DNA of 64,000 nt from Lujinxingia vulgaris (GTDB lineage: Bacteria > Myxococcota_A > Bradymonadia > Bradymonadales > Bradymonadaceae), in contig NZ_VOSL01000054.1 of NCBI RefSeq assembly GCF_007997005.1, positions 1 through 64,000 on the forward strand, read 5' to 3'. The translations under genes and the position numbers were made by a program. Every line of letters starts with the position of its first letter. The stretch's first letter is position 1. Positions 7,462 through 16,413 of this stretch are shown here, piece after piece. Under the pieces are notes generated by a model. That model was given only the letters and a program-made list of their open reading frames with translations. It was not told where the DNA came from and did not search any database.

Positions 7462-9456
7462 ATGTTAACGCGACCCAACCTCGCCCGCGCGCTTCTGCGC
7501 GCGGGCTCCCCTGCGTTTGTGCTGTCCTGGGGCGCGGCCAGAGGTCTTCCAGACGGGCTGGATGCCCCCCGCCCGCTCATCTTGAGCCTGGTGATCTGCG
7601 CCGCTCTCTGGATCTTAACCAGCGCGCGGAACTGGCAACGACCCTTTGTGCGTCTCTGCTCGCTGGCCCTTGTGCTGGTGGGGTTGGTCCCCATGATGCT
7701 GGTCTCGGCCACCCGGCCGGGGCCAGCTTTTTTATGGGCATTGAGCGTGCTGCTGGGGGGCTACTGGCTGCTCTGGCTGCAGCAGGGGCAGGTTCCGGCG
7801 CGAGGTCGCGGTGCGGCCGGCGCGATCGGGGCCTCGCTGGGCATGGTCACGGTGTGGCTCAACGCGGTGCTGATCGCCCCGCCGGAGCTTCTCGGCGTAA
7901 GCGCGGTGGGGCTCTCCATTGTGAGCGCGCTTGTCGTGATGACCCACGGGCTGTGGCGCTGTCGCCAGGCGCCCCGAGAGCTGGCGATGCTCGCCAGCGC
8001 GCTGGCCCTGGCGGGCCCACTCCCCCTGCTCTTCGGGGCCAGCGTCGGTCTGGCGTTGAGCCTGTGGGCGCTGGTGGTGGTGCTTCTGGCCGTGCGCCTG
8101 TGGATCCTCGACCACCCGGCCTCCGATCCTGAGGCGCATTGGTGGGAGCCGGTGGCGACCAACCCGGCGCGCCTGCTGGCCACGACCTTTTTGCTGACCT
8201 GCCTGATCGGGGGGCTCTTTCTCTCGCTGCCCCAGGCCACCCACGGCTCCATCCGTGTGATCGATGCCTTCTTCACTGCGGTCAGCGCCACCTGCGTCAC
8301 GGGGCTTGTGGTCCTGGACACCGCGACGGACTTCAGCGGCGTGGGGCAACTGATCATTCTGGTGCTCATTCAGATCGGCGGCCTGGGGATCATGACCTTC
8401 TCCACCGCGGCATTCTTGCTGCTGGGCAAAAGGCTGAGCATGCGCCACGAGGGCGCCATCGCCCAGCTCATCGGCGAGCGCGACCGCGGCCAGATCACCG
8501 CCGCGCTCAAGCTGATTCTCCTGGTGACCTTTGTCACCGAGACCCTCGGCGCGGTCGTTCTAAGCGCGCTCTGGTGGCTCGACGGAGCCTCACCCTCCCG
8601 GGCGATCTGGGAGGGCGTGTTCACCGCCATTTCCGCCTTCTGCAACGCGGGTTTTGCGCTGCGCTCCGACAGCCTGATCAGCGCTCAATCCAACCCGGCC
8701 ATCCTGATGACCGTCGGCGCGCTCATCGTCATCGGTGGGCTGGGGCCGGCGGTCGTCGCGTCGCTTCCGCGCTGGTGGCGGGGGCGCCCGGTCTCCTTGC
8801 ACGTGCGCGTGGTGATGACGACCTCGTTGATGCTCTGGCTTTTGCCGGCGGTCTTCTTTTTCTTCTCGGAGTCCACCCACAGCTTTGAGGCGCTGGGGAC
8901 CCTGGACCGCGCGTTCAACGCCATCTTCCAGTCGATCACGCTGCGCACCGCGGGCTTCAACTCGGTGGACTTCGCGCTTCTTCATCCGGCGAGCGTCCTG
9001 ATCATGCTGATGGCGATGTTTATCGGGGGCTCGCCGGGCTCGACCGCCGGCGGGATCAAGACCACCACCTTTGCGCTGCTCTTTCTGGTGGTGCGCAGCG
9101 CGCTGGCCAACCGCGCGCGGGTCGAGGCCTTCGGGTTTCATATCCCTCAGCAGACGATCTTTCGCGCGGCGGCCATCGCCACCGTCGGGGCCATGATCGG
9201 GGTGGTGATGACGCTGGCGCTGCTGATCACCCAGCAGATGCCCTTTTTGATGGCGATCTTTGAGGCGTTGAGCGCGCTGGGCACCGTGGGGCTCTCGATC
9301 GGGGGGACGGGCATGCTGGATACGGTGGGCAAGATCATCGTGATGCTGGCGATGTTCATCGGTCGTATTGGCCCGCTGACGCTCTTTCTGCTACTGGCCT
9401 CCCGTACGCCGAGCTCCGACTGGACGCGCCCCACGCGCAGCCTGCCGGTCGGCTAA
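7462..9456 (+). CDS. Ktr/Trk potassium-uptake membrane subunit with N-terminal extension
   Basis: A 664-aa polytopic protein, about 180-200 residues longer than usual TrkH or KtrB. The C-terminal ~450 residues carry the four M1-P-M2 repeats with filter segments SATCVTGL, SAFCNAGF, TLRTAGF and SALGTVGLS, the hallmark of this K+ (or Na+) translocating family. The first ~210 residues form about six extra hydrophobic helices not needed for the pore. The cytosolic regulator follows 34 bp downstream, so the two form one uptake system. Ktr- versus Trk-type assignment is not decided. Confidence 0.9.
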   Translation: MLTRPNLARALLRAGSPAFVLSWGAARGLPDGLDAPRPLILSLVICAALWILTSARNWQRPFVRLCSLALVLVGLVPMMLVSATRPGPAFLWALSVLLGGYWLLWLQQGQVPARGRGAAGAIGASLGMVTVWLNAVLIAPPELLGVSAVGLSIVSALVVMTHGLWRCRQAPRELAMLASALALAGPLPLLFGASVGLALSLWALVVVLLAVRLWILDHPASDPEAHWWEPVATNPARLLATTFLLTCLIGGLFLSLPQATHGSIRVIDAFFTAVSATCVTGLVVLDTATDFSGVGQLIILVLIQIGGLGIMTFSTAAFLLLGKRLSMRHEGAIAQLIGERDRGQITAALKLILLVTFVTETLGAVVLSALWWLDGASPSRAIWEGVFTAISAFCNAGFALRSDSLISAQSNPAILMTVGALIVIGGLGPAVVASLPRWWRGRPVSLHVRVVMTTSLMLWLLPAVFFFFSESTHSFEALGTLDRAFNAIFQSITLRTAGFNSVDFALLHPASVLIMLMAMFIGGSPGSTAGGIKTTTFALLFLVVRSALANRARVEAFGFHIPQQTIFRAAAIATVGAMIGVVMTLALLITQQMPFLMAIFEALSALGTVGLSIGGTGMLDTVGKIIVMLAMFIGRIGPLTLFLLLASRTPSSDWTRPTRSLPVG

Positions 9457-9490
9457 TTGAACCTCTCGTTCTCATCGCAGCGGTACTTCT

Positions 9491-10156
9491 ATGGCAAAGC
9501 AGGCACTGATCATCGGGCTGGGGCAATTCGGCATGGCCCTGGCGCGCTCGCTGACCGGCCAGGGCGTGGACGTCCTGGCGGTCGACACCAAAGACGATCT
9601 CGTGCAGCAGGCCGCGGGCTTTGCCGCCGAGGCCGCCTGCTTTAACGCCATGGATGAGGAGGCGCTGGCACGCGCCGCCCCGGAGCGTCGGGACATCTGC
9701 GTGTGCGCCATCGGCGATGAGTCGCGGGAGGGGGCGATCGTGGTCACCGCCTTGCTGCGAAAGATGGGAGCCCCCCGGGTGGTCGCCCGCGCCACCGACG
9801 AGCTCTTAGAGCGCATCCTGCACCTGGTCGGCGCCCACGAGGTCGTCAACCCGGAGCGCGCCTTCGGTGAGCGCCTGGCCACGCGCATGCTCTACAGCGG
9901 CGTGCTCGAGGAGGTGCCCCTGGGAGAAGATCTGGTCCTGACCGAACTTCGCCCCCCTCAGGCGATGCTGGGACGCAGCCTCAAAGAGCTGCAACTTCCC
10001 ACCCGCGTGGGCGTCAACGTCGTGGCCATCCGCCGCGTCATCGAGGGGCGCGGCGTGGTGCAACTCCCCGAACCCGACACCGTCTTACAAACCGACGACA
10101 TCCTGGTGGTGGTCTCCCGATCGGACGCCGCTCGCCAGCTCGTCGACTGGATCTAA
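9491..10156 (+). CDS. Potassium-uptake regulator, RCK domain protein (TrkA/KtrA family)
   Basis: A 221-aa cytosolic subunit that binds nucleotides and gates the adjacent potassium channel. RCK_N is a Rossmann fold opening with LIIGLGQFGMALA (the GxGxxG loop) and an acidic residue ending strand 2 (VLAVDTKDD). RCK_C (~140-221) has the expected LGRSLKELQLPTRVGVNVVAIRR pattern (here LGRSLKELQL then VGVNVVAIRR). A single RCK_N/RCK_C unit fits KtrA rather than the duplicated TrkA. It is followed after 3 bp by the HAMP membrane-protein gene. Confidence 0.9.
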   Translation: MAKQALIIGLGQFGMALARSLTGQGVDVLAVDTKDDLVQQAAGFAAEAACFNAMDEEALARAAPERRDICVCAIGDESREGAIVVTALLRKMGAPRVVARATDELLERILHLVGAHEVVNPERAFGERLATRMLYSGVLEEVPLGEDLVLTELRPPQAMLGRSLKELQLPTRVGVNVVAIRRVIEGRGVVQLPEPDTVLQTDDILVVVSRSDAARQLVDWI

Positions 10157-10159
10157 GTG

Positions 10160-11098
10160 ATGCGCGTCCGCACGGAAATCACCGCGTTGCTCATCGCCCT
10201 GCTCTCCCTGCAGATCCTGACCTCGCTGGGCGCCATCGGGCTGCTCTCACGGATGGCACCGGCCATCGAGCAGATCATTGAGGAGAACTCCTACTCGATC
10301 ATCGCCGTCGAGGAGATGCTGGTGATCCTGGGGAACACCCCGGTCAACGACGAAGACCGCGAGCGCTTCGACGAGGCCTTCACCCGGGCCAGCACCAACA
10401 TCACCGAGAGCGGAGAGCGGCCAGCGATCCACACGATTGAGCGCTACCATCAGGCCGCGCTCCGCGGCGATGCGCAGGCGCGCGCCGAGACGACGTCTGC
10501 GCTCAGCGAGCTCGCGCGCATCAACCACGACTCGATGGCGCGCATGGATGAACGCGCCAAACGCATGGGCATCTCCGGGGCCTGGGCGGCGATGATTCTC
10601 GGGGTCATCAGCGTCTTTCTGGGCCTGGTGTTTGCGAGACGCCTGTTGCACCGCATCGTGGAGCCCGCCGAGGACTTCCAGGCCACCGCGCGCGCCTTCA
10701 CCAGCGGCGATCTTTTGCGGCGGGTTCACCTCGATGAGCCACCGCCGGAGTTTAAAGACACCGCCCGCTGCATCAACACCCTGCTCGACGAGCATCAACG
10801 CCTGCGCCACGGGGGCTCGCCACAATCCGACGCCACGCCCTCACCGAGGGCCGGTACGCTGAGTGATGGCGAGCGGCGGCTGGCCATCGCGCTGCTCGAC
10901 GACTACGCCACCCCCGGCGCGCTGCTCGACAGCTCGGGTCGGGTCCTTGCGACCAGCCGCGCGGCGCTTGATCTTCCCGATGAGGCGCGAGCGCAGCTCC
11001 GAGAGCTCGACGCCATCGCCGAGGACGAGCGCCTGTGGCGCCGCCGTCAGCTCACCGATGAGCTCTGGCTTGCCACGCTGGAGCGCCTCGAGGCTTGA
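10160..11098 (+). CDS. HAMP-domain membrane protein of unknown output
   Basis: A 312-aa protein with TM1 (~7-28), a ~105-residue helical periplasmic domain resembling four-helix-bundle sensors, TM2 (~134-157), a HAMP segment (RIVEPAEDF through NTLLDEHQ) and a short C-terminal domain with a PAS-like strand (ATPGALLDSSGRVLATSRAAL). There is no kinase, cyclase, EAL or methyl-accepting output. It begins 3 bp after the RCK gene (TAA-GTG-ATG), so it is probably translated with the potassium system and could sense a signal for it; that role is inference. GTG at 10157 is an alternative start. Confidence 0.75.
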   Translation: MRVRTEITALLIALLSLQILTSLGAIGLLSRMAPAIEQIIEENSYSIIAVEEMLVILGNTPVNDEDRERFDEAFTRASTNITESGERPAIHTIERYHQAALRGDAQARAETTSALSELARINHDSMARMDERAKRMGISGAWAAMILGVISVFLGLVFARRLLHRIVEPAEDFQATARAFTSGDLLRRVHLDEPPPEFKDTARCINTLLDEHQRLRHGGSPQSDATPSPRAGTLSDGERRLAIALLDDYATPGALLDSSGRVLATSRAALDLPDEARAQLRELDAIAEDERLWRRRQLTDELWLATLERLEA

Positions 11099-11168
11099 CC
11101 TTGATTTATCGGCGTCGATGGCTATCGTGGCCGCCGCCGATCCACCCCGCACGCAGTTCAGGTCCATC

Positions 11169-12248
11169 ATGATTCCAGTCATCTTAGCCGGCGGCTCCGG
11201 CACCCGCTTCTGGCCGCTGAGCCGACGCGCGCGCCCCAAACAGCTGATTGCCCTGTGGGGCGAGCGTCCGATGATCGCCGAGACCTTCGATCGTGTGGCG
11301 AGCCTCGACGCGCAGGGCCGCGCCCTGCTGGTGCTGGGCCGCCACCACGTGGAGCCCACCTCCGAGGCGCTCCGCAGCCTGGGCACCGAAGGGCTGGAGC
11401 TGGTGGTCGAGCCTCGCGCGCGCAACACCGCGCCGGCCATTGCGCTGGCCGCCGCGCGCGCCGAGGCCATCGCAGGCGATGATCCCATCGCGATCTTCCC
11501 CTCCGACCACTTCATCGGCGGCCAGCAGGCCTTTGAGGCCTGCTTGCAACTCGCCGACGAGCGCGCGCGCCAGGGCGCCATTGTCACCCTGGGCGTGCCG
11601 CCGACCCGCCCGGAGACCGGCTACGGCTACATTGAGAGCGAGGGCTCCATCGACGCCGCTCCCGGCCAGGGCCCGGTGGCGCTGGCGGTGCGGCGCTTTG
11701 TCGAAAAGCCCGATCTGGCCACGGCCCGCGAGTACGTGACTTCGGGGCGTTTTGTCTGGAACTCCGGGATGTTTGTGCTGCGCCCCTCCACCCTCTGGGC
11801 GGAGCTTGAGCGCCAGCAGCCTGAACTTCTCCGCGCTTTTGAGCCGGTGCGGCGCAGCGGCGCGAGCGACGCGGCGATCATCGCCGAGGCCTTTGAGAAG
11901 GCCGCTTCCATCTCCATCGACTACGCGGTGATGGAGGGTGCGGCGCATGTGGAGGTGATCCCGGCGCTCTTTCGCTGGTCGGATGTGGGGCACTGGGCGG
12001 CGCTCGACGAGGTCAGCGCCACCGACAGCCGGGGCAACGTCGTGCGCGCCGAGGCGGTGCTCGACGAGGTCAACGACTCGGTGGTGCTCAGCGCGGGAAG
12101 TGAGCGCCTCATCGCGATGAGCGGCGTCGAGGGCCTGGTGGTGGTCGACACCCCCGACGCGCTGCTGGTGCTTCCGCGCGAGCGCGCTCAAAGGGTGCGC
12201 GAGCTTGTGGACGCGCTCAAGCGCAAGGGTCGCGAGGACCTTCTGTAG
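11169..12248 (+). CDS. manC: Mannose-1-phosphate guanylyltransferase
   Basis: A 359-aa nucleotidyltransferase making GDP-mannose from mannose-1-phosphate and GTP for polysaccharide synthesis. The pyrophosphorylase signature GGSGTRFWPLSR lies at residues ~8-19, with PKQL next and the sugar-binding FVEKPDLATA and NSGMFV further on. It is the short, guanylyltransferase-only form without the phosphomannose isomerase domain. An open frame extends 300 bp upstream but there overlaps the HAMP gene out of frame; the ATG directly before IPVILAGGSG is the right start. The CDF transporter gene starts 21 bp after its stop. Confidence 0.9.
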   Translation: MIPVILAGGSGTRFWPLSRRARPKQLIALWGERPMIAETFDRVASLDAQGRALLVLGRHHVEPTSEALRSLGTEGLELVVEPRARNTAPAIALAAARAEAIAGDDPIAIFPSDHFIGGQQAFEACLQLADERARQGAIVTLGVPPTRPETGYGYIESEGSIDAAPGQGPVALAVRRFVEKPDLATAREYVTSGRFVWNSGMFVLRPSTLWAELERQQPELLRAFEPVRRSGASDAAIIAEAFEKAASISIDYAVMEGAAHVEVIPALFRWSDVGHWAALDEVSATDSRGNVVRAEAVLDEVNDSVVLSAGSERLIAMSGVEGLVVVDTPDALLVLPRERAQRVRELVDALKRKGREDLL

Positions 12249-12269
12249 AGCCTTTCGGCCGGAGTGCCC

Positions 12270-13193
12270 ATGTGTGCGTCGACGCCAGAGGTCAGTCGCA
12301 GCAACAACCACCGCGCGGTACGCCGCGTGCTCATCTTCACGCTGGCCGCCAACCTGCTGGTGGCCATGGGCAAGCTCGCCTGGGGCTACCACGCCAGCAT
12401 CGTGAGCATGCAGGCCGACGGCTTTCACTCCTTCTTCGACGCCCTCTCCAATGTTATCGGGCTGATCGCCCTTGGCATGGCCACGCGCCCCCCGGACCGC
12501 GAGCACCCTTACGGCCACCAGAAGCTGGAAGTGGCGGCGAGCATGGCCATCGGCATGATGATCCTGCTGGGGCTCCTGGAGGTCGGCCGCGGGGTATGGG
12601 CCGCCGCCACCGGCGCGGCCTCCCCCCAGGTAAGTCCGGCGGCCTTCGGCGTCATCGGCGTGGCCATCGCCACGAGCTTTGTCATCAGCTGGTACGAGAA
12701 GCGCGCGGCAAAGCGCTACGACTCCATGATCCTGGCCAGCGATGCGGCGCACACCTTCTCCGACGCGCTGGCGGGCATCGCCGTGCTCATCGGCCTCGTG
12801 CTGGTGCAGCAGGGCATCCCCTCGGGCGATATCTTCGCGGCGCTGGCCGTGATGCTCTTTATCGGCATGACCGCCTACCGCGTCTTGCGCGACGGGATGG
12901 TCGTGCTGGTCGATGCCGCGCTTCTCGACGCCGACGCGATCCGTAAGGTCGTGGGCACCCACCCCGAAGTTCGCTCCTGCCACTACGTACGCAGCCGCGG
13001 GATGCCCGGCGCCGTGCACCTGGATCTTCACGTCACCGTCGATCCGGCCATGACGATGGAGGAGGCCGGCGAGGTGCTTCTGGAGCTCAAGGCGCGCCTG
13101 CACGCGCGCTTCAGCGAGCTCGAAGACGTCCTCATTCAGCTCGAGCCCCACCATCCGGTGCACTACGAAGACGTGCCCGAGAACCTGGTTTAA
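12270..13193 (+). CDS. Cation diffusion facilitator (CDF) family transporter
   Basis: A 307-aa divalent-cation/proton antiporter of the inner membrane. Six helices occupy roughly residues 20-215, with metal-site residues in ADGFHSFFD (TM2) and SDAAHTFSDALAG (TM5), and a cytoplasmic ferredoxin-like domain at the C-terminus (VVGTHPEVRSCHYVRSRG). The DGFHS..D / DAAHT..D pattern belongs to Zn2+/Fe2+ exporting CDFs; the exact metal is not decided. ATG 12270 is chosen over GTG 12264 because GGAG lies at the right distance. Confidence 0.9.
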   Translation: MCASTPEVSRSNNHRAVRRVLIFTLAANLLVAMGKLAWGYHASIVSMQADGFHSFFDALSNVIGLIALGMATRPPDREHPYGHQKLEVAASMAIGMMILLGLLEVGRGVWAAATGAASPQVSPAAFGVIGVAIATSFVISWYEKRAAKRYDSMILASDAAHTFSDALAGIAVLIGLVLVQQGIPSGDIFAALAVMLFIGMTAYRVLRDGMVVLVDAALLDADAIRKVVGTHPEVRSCHYVRSRGMPGAVHLDLHVTVDPAMTMEEAGEVLLELKARLHARFSELEDVLIQLEPHHPVHYEDVPENLV

Positions 13194-13196
13194 GGC

Positions 13197-15200
13197 TTAT
13201 TCGGCGTCGCCACCGACAAGCTCCAGATAGCGGCCATCGAAGCGCGCCACGCGGCGATCACCCACCAGCCCCCGCAGCGTCTTTAAAGGCTCCGCGACGC
13301 TGACGCGCGCGGGCTGCGCCTCCTCAATGAGGCTGACACTGCGCAGCTCCGGGCCGCCGTGTGCGGGAAGATCAAAGATGAGATCCTCATCGGTGAGGAT
13401 CTCCTGGATGATCTCGGCGCGGTGCTCCTCCGGCCAGCCCGGCGGCGACTCAATGCGCAGCTGGCGGGTGTCCAGATAGACCAGATCACCGCCCTCACTG
13501 CGCTGGGCTGCGCCCAGCGGCACCAGCAGCTCGTCGAGGATCGCCTCAAGCCACTCGCGGAACTTCGGCCCGTGGTAGGTATCCATAAAGAAGCTCGCGC
13601 GCTGGTAGGGCAGATACACCGTGGAGTGCTGATGCTCGAGCACCATGCCCAGCTGGCTGAACATCGTGGCCGCGGCGGTGCACTGCAGCATCTCCACCAG
13701 CGAATCCACGGTGTACCAGCGCTCCGCCTCCAGCAGGCTCACAAGGTCAAGCCAGGTCATCTTCAGCGCGATGCCAAAGCCCATAACCAGCCCGGCCTCG
13801 AAGATCACCGCGTCGACCGAGCCCTCGCCGGCGCCTCGCAGCCAGCCTCCGCCAGTCTCGTGGGTGGGCACGCCGCTGTAGGTCATCCAGCGCGGCACCA
13901 TCTCGTCGCTCTGGCGGAGCATCGAGATCGCGTCACGCCGCCAGAGGTCATCGAGGCCGATGGCCTCGGCCATCAGGCGGTCGGCGCGCTCCCCGGAGTA
14001 GCCGATGACCCACTCCAGCAGAAGTTCGCGCGCGAAGCGGCGCCGGGGCACGTCGAGCATCAGGTCGAACTCCACACCCCGCTCCAGCCGCCCTTTTTTG
14101 GCGCGGAAGATGCGCGCCTCGGTCGCGAGGCTGACGACGGCCTCCCAGTTAACCGGGGCCTCACTGATGGCGTTGAGCCTGCTTACGCTGGCCTCGTTGA
14201 GGTGGCCGCCCTTGCTGAGCGCGAGCGGCTCGCGGTCGAGCTCCAGCGCCAGCCATTTGAGCACCGCCTGCAGGTCCGCCGGCGCGGTCGAGACGGCGCG
14301 GCGGGCCCCCTGGTCGCTTAAGTCATAAAAGCTCTGAGCGATCCAGTCGAAGAGCCAGCGCCGGCCCAGCGTCCACAGCTCTCGCCAGAGCTCCTCGGGC
14401 ACCGCGACCATCGGCACGTGCAAGACCGGGTCGTCGAAGCGAAAGAGCACCCCCGCCTGCAACAGATGCTCGGCCACATCCTGCTGGTGCTGACGGTCCT
14501 GGGTGCGCATCAAGGGGACGATCTTCTCGTCCGGAGCTTCTCCCCAGGTCGGGTCGAGGTCGTAACCGTAGATCTGCTGCCAGTAGCACACCCCGCCAAG
14601 CTCCAGCACCATCATCGCATCGCCGATCCAGTCCTGGTTGGGGAGCGACTCCACCATCTGCGCCACGGTGTCAGGCTGCTCAAAGGTCTCGGCCAGTCGC
14701 AGCACCCGCTCGACGCGGGAGCCCTCCGGGGCCACGCCGTAGAGCGCTTCCAGGCGCGCGATCTCCTCATCGTCGACACGGCCCAGCAGCATGATCATCG
14801 AGGGGCGCTGGCCCTGAATGCGTCCGGCGAGCATCGCGGCGATGGCGCCGGGGATCACCGCCCAGAGCCCACCCTCCTCGGAGCGGCGCGTCTTGGCGAT
14901 GCCCAGGCGCTGGAGGATCTGGCGAGAGCGGATCGTCGCCCAGCCGATCGACAGGCCGATATCGTGCTCGAGCACAAGCTCTTCGAGCACACGCCAGGCG
15001 CTGCCGGCGGGCACATGCTCCTCGACCACCTCGGCAAAGCGCTCCGGGTGGCTCAACCAGGCCGCGGCGATGGCCTCCGGGGTGTTCTCATCGACATCGT
15101 AGATCTCGGCCATGCGCGTGCGCTGGCGCGAGCTGAACTCCCCCAGGTGCGCCTCCAGGCGCTGGCGATGTGTGACGACGTATTCTTGAGGCTCGCTCAT
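13197..15200 (-). CDS. Large cytosolic protein, possible XPB-N/helicase-C3-like winged-helix protein
   Basis: A 667-aa soluble protein with no signal peptide or membrane segment. I do not recognise it firmly. Around residues 315-340 the pattern LKWLALELDREPLALSKGG followed by HLNEASVSRL resembles the 'LRxGGLgvRdLrrLa' segment of bacterial helicase-associated (XPB N-terminal-like) winged-helix proteins, and several helix-rich blocks could be repeated winged helices. It ends with DGRYLELVGGDAE. GGAAG lies before the ATG. It is convergent with the CDF gene (3-bp gap) and stands alone on its strand, so context gives no function. Confidence 0.5.
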   Translation of the reverse strand: MSEPQEYVVTHRQRLEAHLGEFSSRQRTRMAEIYDVDENTPEAIAAAWLSHPERFAEVVEEHVPAGSAWRVLEELVLEHDIGLSIGWATIRSRQILQRLGIAKTRRSEEGGLWAVIPGAIAAMLAGRIQGQRPSMIMLLGRVDDEEIARLEALYGVAPEGSRVERVLRLAETFEQPDTVAQMVESLPNQDWIGDAMMVLELGGVCYWQQIYGYDLDPTWGEAPDEKIVPLMRTQDRQHQQDVAEHLLQAGVLFRFDDPVLHVPMVAVPEELWRELWTLGRRWLFDWIAQSFYDLSDQGARRAVSTAPADLQAVLKWLALELDREPLALSKGGHLNEASVSRLNAISEAPVNWEAVVSLATEARIFRAKKGRLERGVEFDLMLDVPRRRFARELLLEWVIGYSGERADRLMAEAIGLDDLWRRDAISMLRQSDEMVPRWMTYSGVPTHETGGGWLRGAGEGSVDAVIFEAGLVMGFGIALKMTWLDLVSLLEAERWYTVDSLVEMLQCTAAATMFSQLGMVLEHQHSTVYLPYQRASFFMDTYHGPKFREWLEAILDELLVPLGAAQRSEGGDLVYLDTRQLRIESPPGWPEEHRAEIIQEILTDEDLIFDLPAHGGPELRSVSLIEEAQPARVSVAEPLKTLRGLVGDRRVARFDGRYLELVGGDAE

Positions 15201-15453
15201 TCGATCTTCCAGATGTGTCGGGGAGTAGCCCCGAAGGCGCGGGGCGAACCCACGCCCCTATCATGATGTGGTAGGACCGACAACCCGGCGCCCTGGTGCG
15301 TTGTGGGCGTGGGCGGCGCCACGTTGCGCGACGACCGGCGACGCCCGGCGCTGTCTGTCCTTTCGGTGGTGACGAGCTTTGATGAAGAAATGATCCTCTC
15401 GACCGTCTCAGTTATGGTAATGGCTCTGATCCTCTTTCGCCCCGGCTCCTGAG

Positions 15454-16413
15454 ATGAACGCTCCCTCGCCACGAATTCATGTCCGCCTGGCCCTCCTCGC
15501 GCTGGCCGCGCTGGCGCTCAACGTCGGGGCGCCCTCGGCGGCCGAGGCCCAACGCCCACAAAAACTCGCCCCCACCGAGCAGGTGGAGCGCGCCGAGCTG
15601 CGCGCCTCCCTGCAAGACCCGGTGCTCGAGGTCGAAGCGCCGCCGGTGCTGCGCCCGCGGGCGTTCCGCTGGCAGCAGGAAGAGCTCTTCTACTCGGTGC
15701 GCGTCAACGACGCCGAGGCCATGCGCGCCGGACTTCGCACTGGCGAGGTCCGACGTCACCAGGGACGCCACTACGTGCCCTTGAGTGGAACGGCTCAGTC
15801 CCGCGGCTTCTTTCACGCCGTCTACCCTTTGCACGACCGGGCCAACACCTACCTCGACCCCGCCACGATGCGCCCGCTGCGCACCGAGAAGCACTTTGAG
15901 GAGCGGGGCCAGACCCGCGTCTACAACGTCGACTACCGCCACCCCGGCTTTGAGGCGCGAGTGGAGCGCCTGCGCGAGGATCGTCGCCTGCGCTTCCGGG
16001 CCACCATCCCCGACACCACCCACGATATGCTCACCTGGCTCTACGAGCTTCGCAGCCAGGGGGAGCTCAACGTCGGCGACGCGTTTGCGTTCTACATCTA
16101 CGACGGCTGGCTCTTAAGCCGGCTGGACGTTGAGGTGGTCGGGCGCGAAGACATCCTCACACCGCTGGGTTGGTTTCACACCTACCGCCTCGACTTCGCG
16201 CGCCATATCATGGACGCTGAGCGCGGCGGAGTGGACGCCGAGCGTGGCGAGGTGGCCGCGCCCTCGGTCTCGCTGCGCGAGTCTTCCCGTCACACCGGCA
16301 GCCTCTGGCTGAGCCGTGACGCCAACTTCATCCCGGTCCGCGTCACCATAAACACCCCTCTGGGGGCCGGCGAGGCCGTTTTGATTCACTACAAACCCGG
16401 AACCGGCGCGTGA
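15454..16413 (+). CDS. Secreted DUF3108-like protein
   Basis: A 319-aa exported protein with a signal peptide (VRLALLALAALALNVGAPSAAEAQ, cleavage near residue 33). The mature part has the beta-rich pattern of DUF3108 proteins: an early FYSVRVNDAEAM strand, a central set of strands (TYLDPATMRPLR, TRVYNVDYRHPG), then DAFAFYIYDGW and a C-terminal GSLWLSRDANFIPVRVTI. DUF3108 proteins are periplasmic or outer-membrane-associated and of unknown role. Its stop overlaps the next start by 4 bp (GTGA), so it is coupled to the LD-carboxypeptidase and may act on the cell wall or envelope. Confidence 0.7.
   Translation: MNAPSPRIHVRLALLALAALALNVGAPSAAEAQRPQKLAPTEQVERAELRASLQDPVLEVEAPPVLRPRAFRWQQEELFYSVRVNDAEAMRAGLRTGEVRRHQGRHYVPLSGTAQSRGFFHAVYPLHDRANTYLDPATMRPLRTEKHFEERGQTRVYNVDYRHPGFEARVERLREDRRLRFRATIPDTTHDMLTWLYELRSQGELNVGDAFAFYIYDGWLLSRLDVEVVGREDILTPLGWFHTYRLDFARHIMDAERGGVDAERGEVAAPSVSLRESSRHTGSLWLSRDANFIPVRVTINTPLGAGEAVLIHYKPGTGA

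Noticed and set aside
11184-13163. Minus-strand 659-codon frame
   Set aside because: Spans two well-defined plus-strand genes (manC and CDF) and its translation has no recognisable domain.
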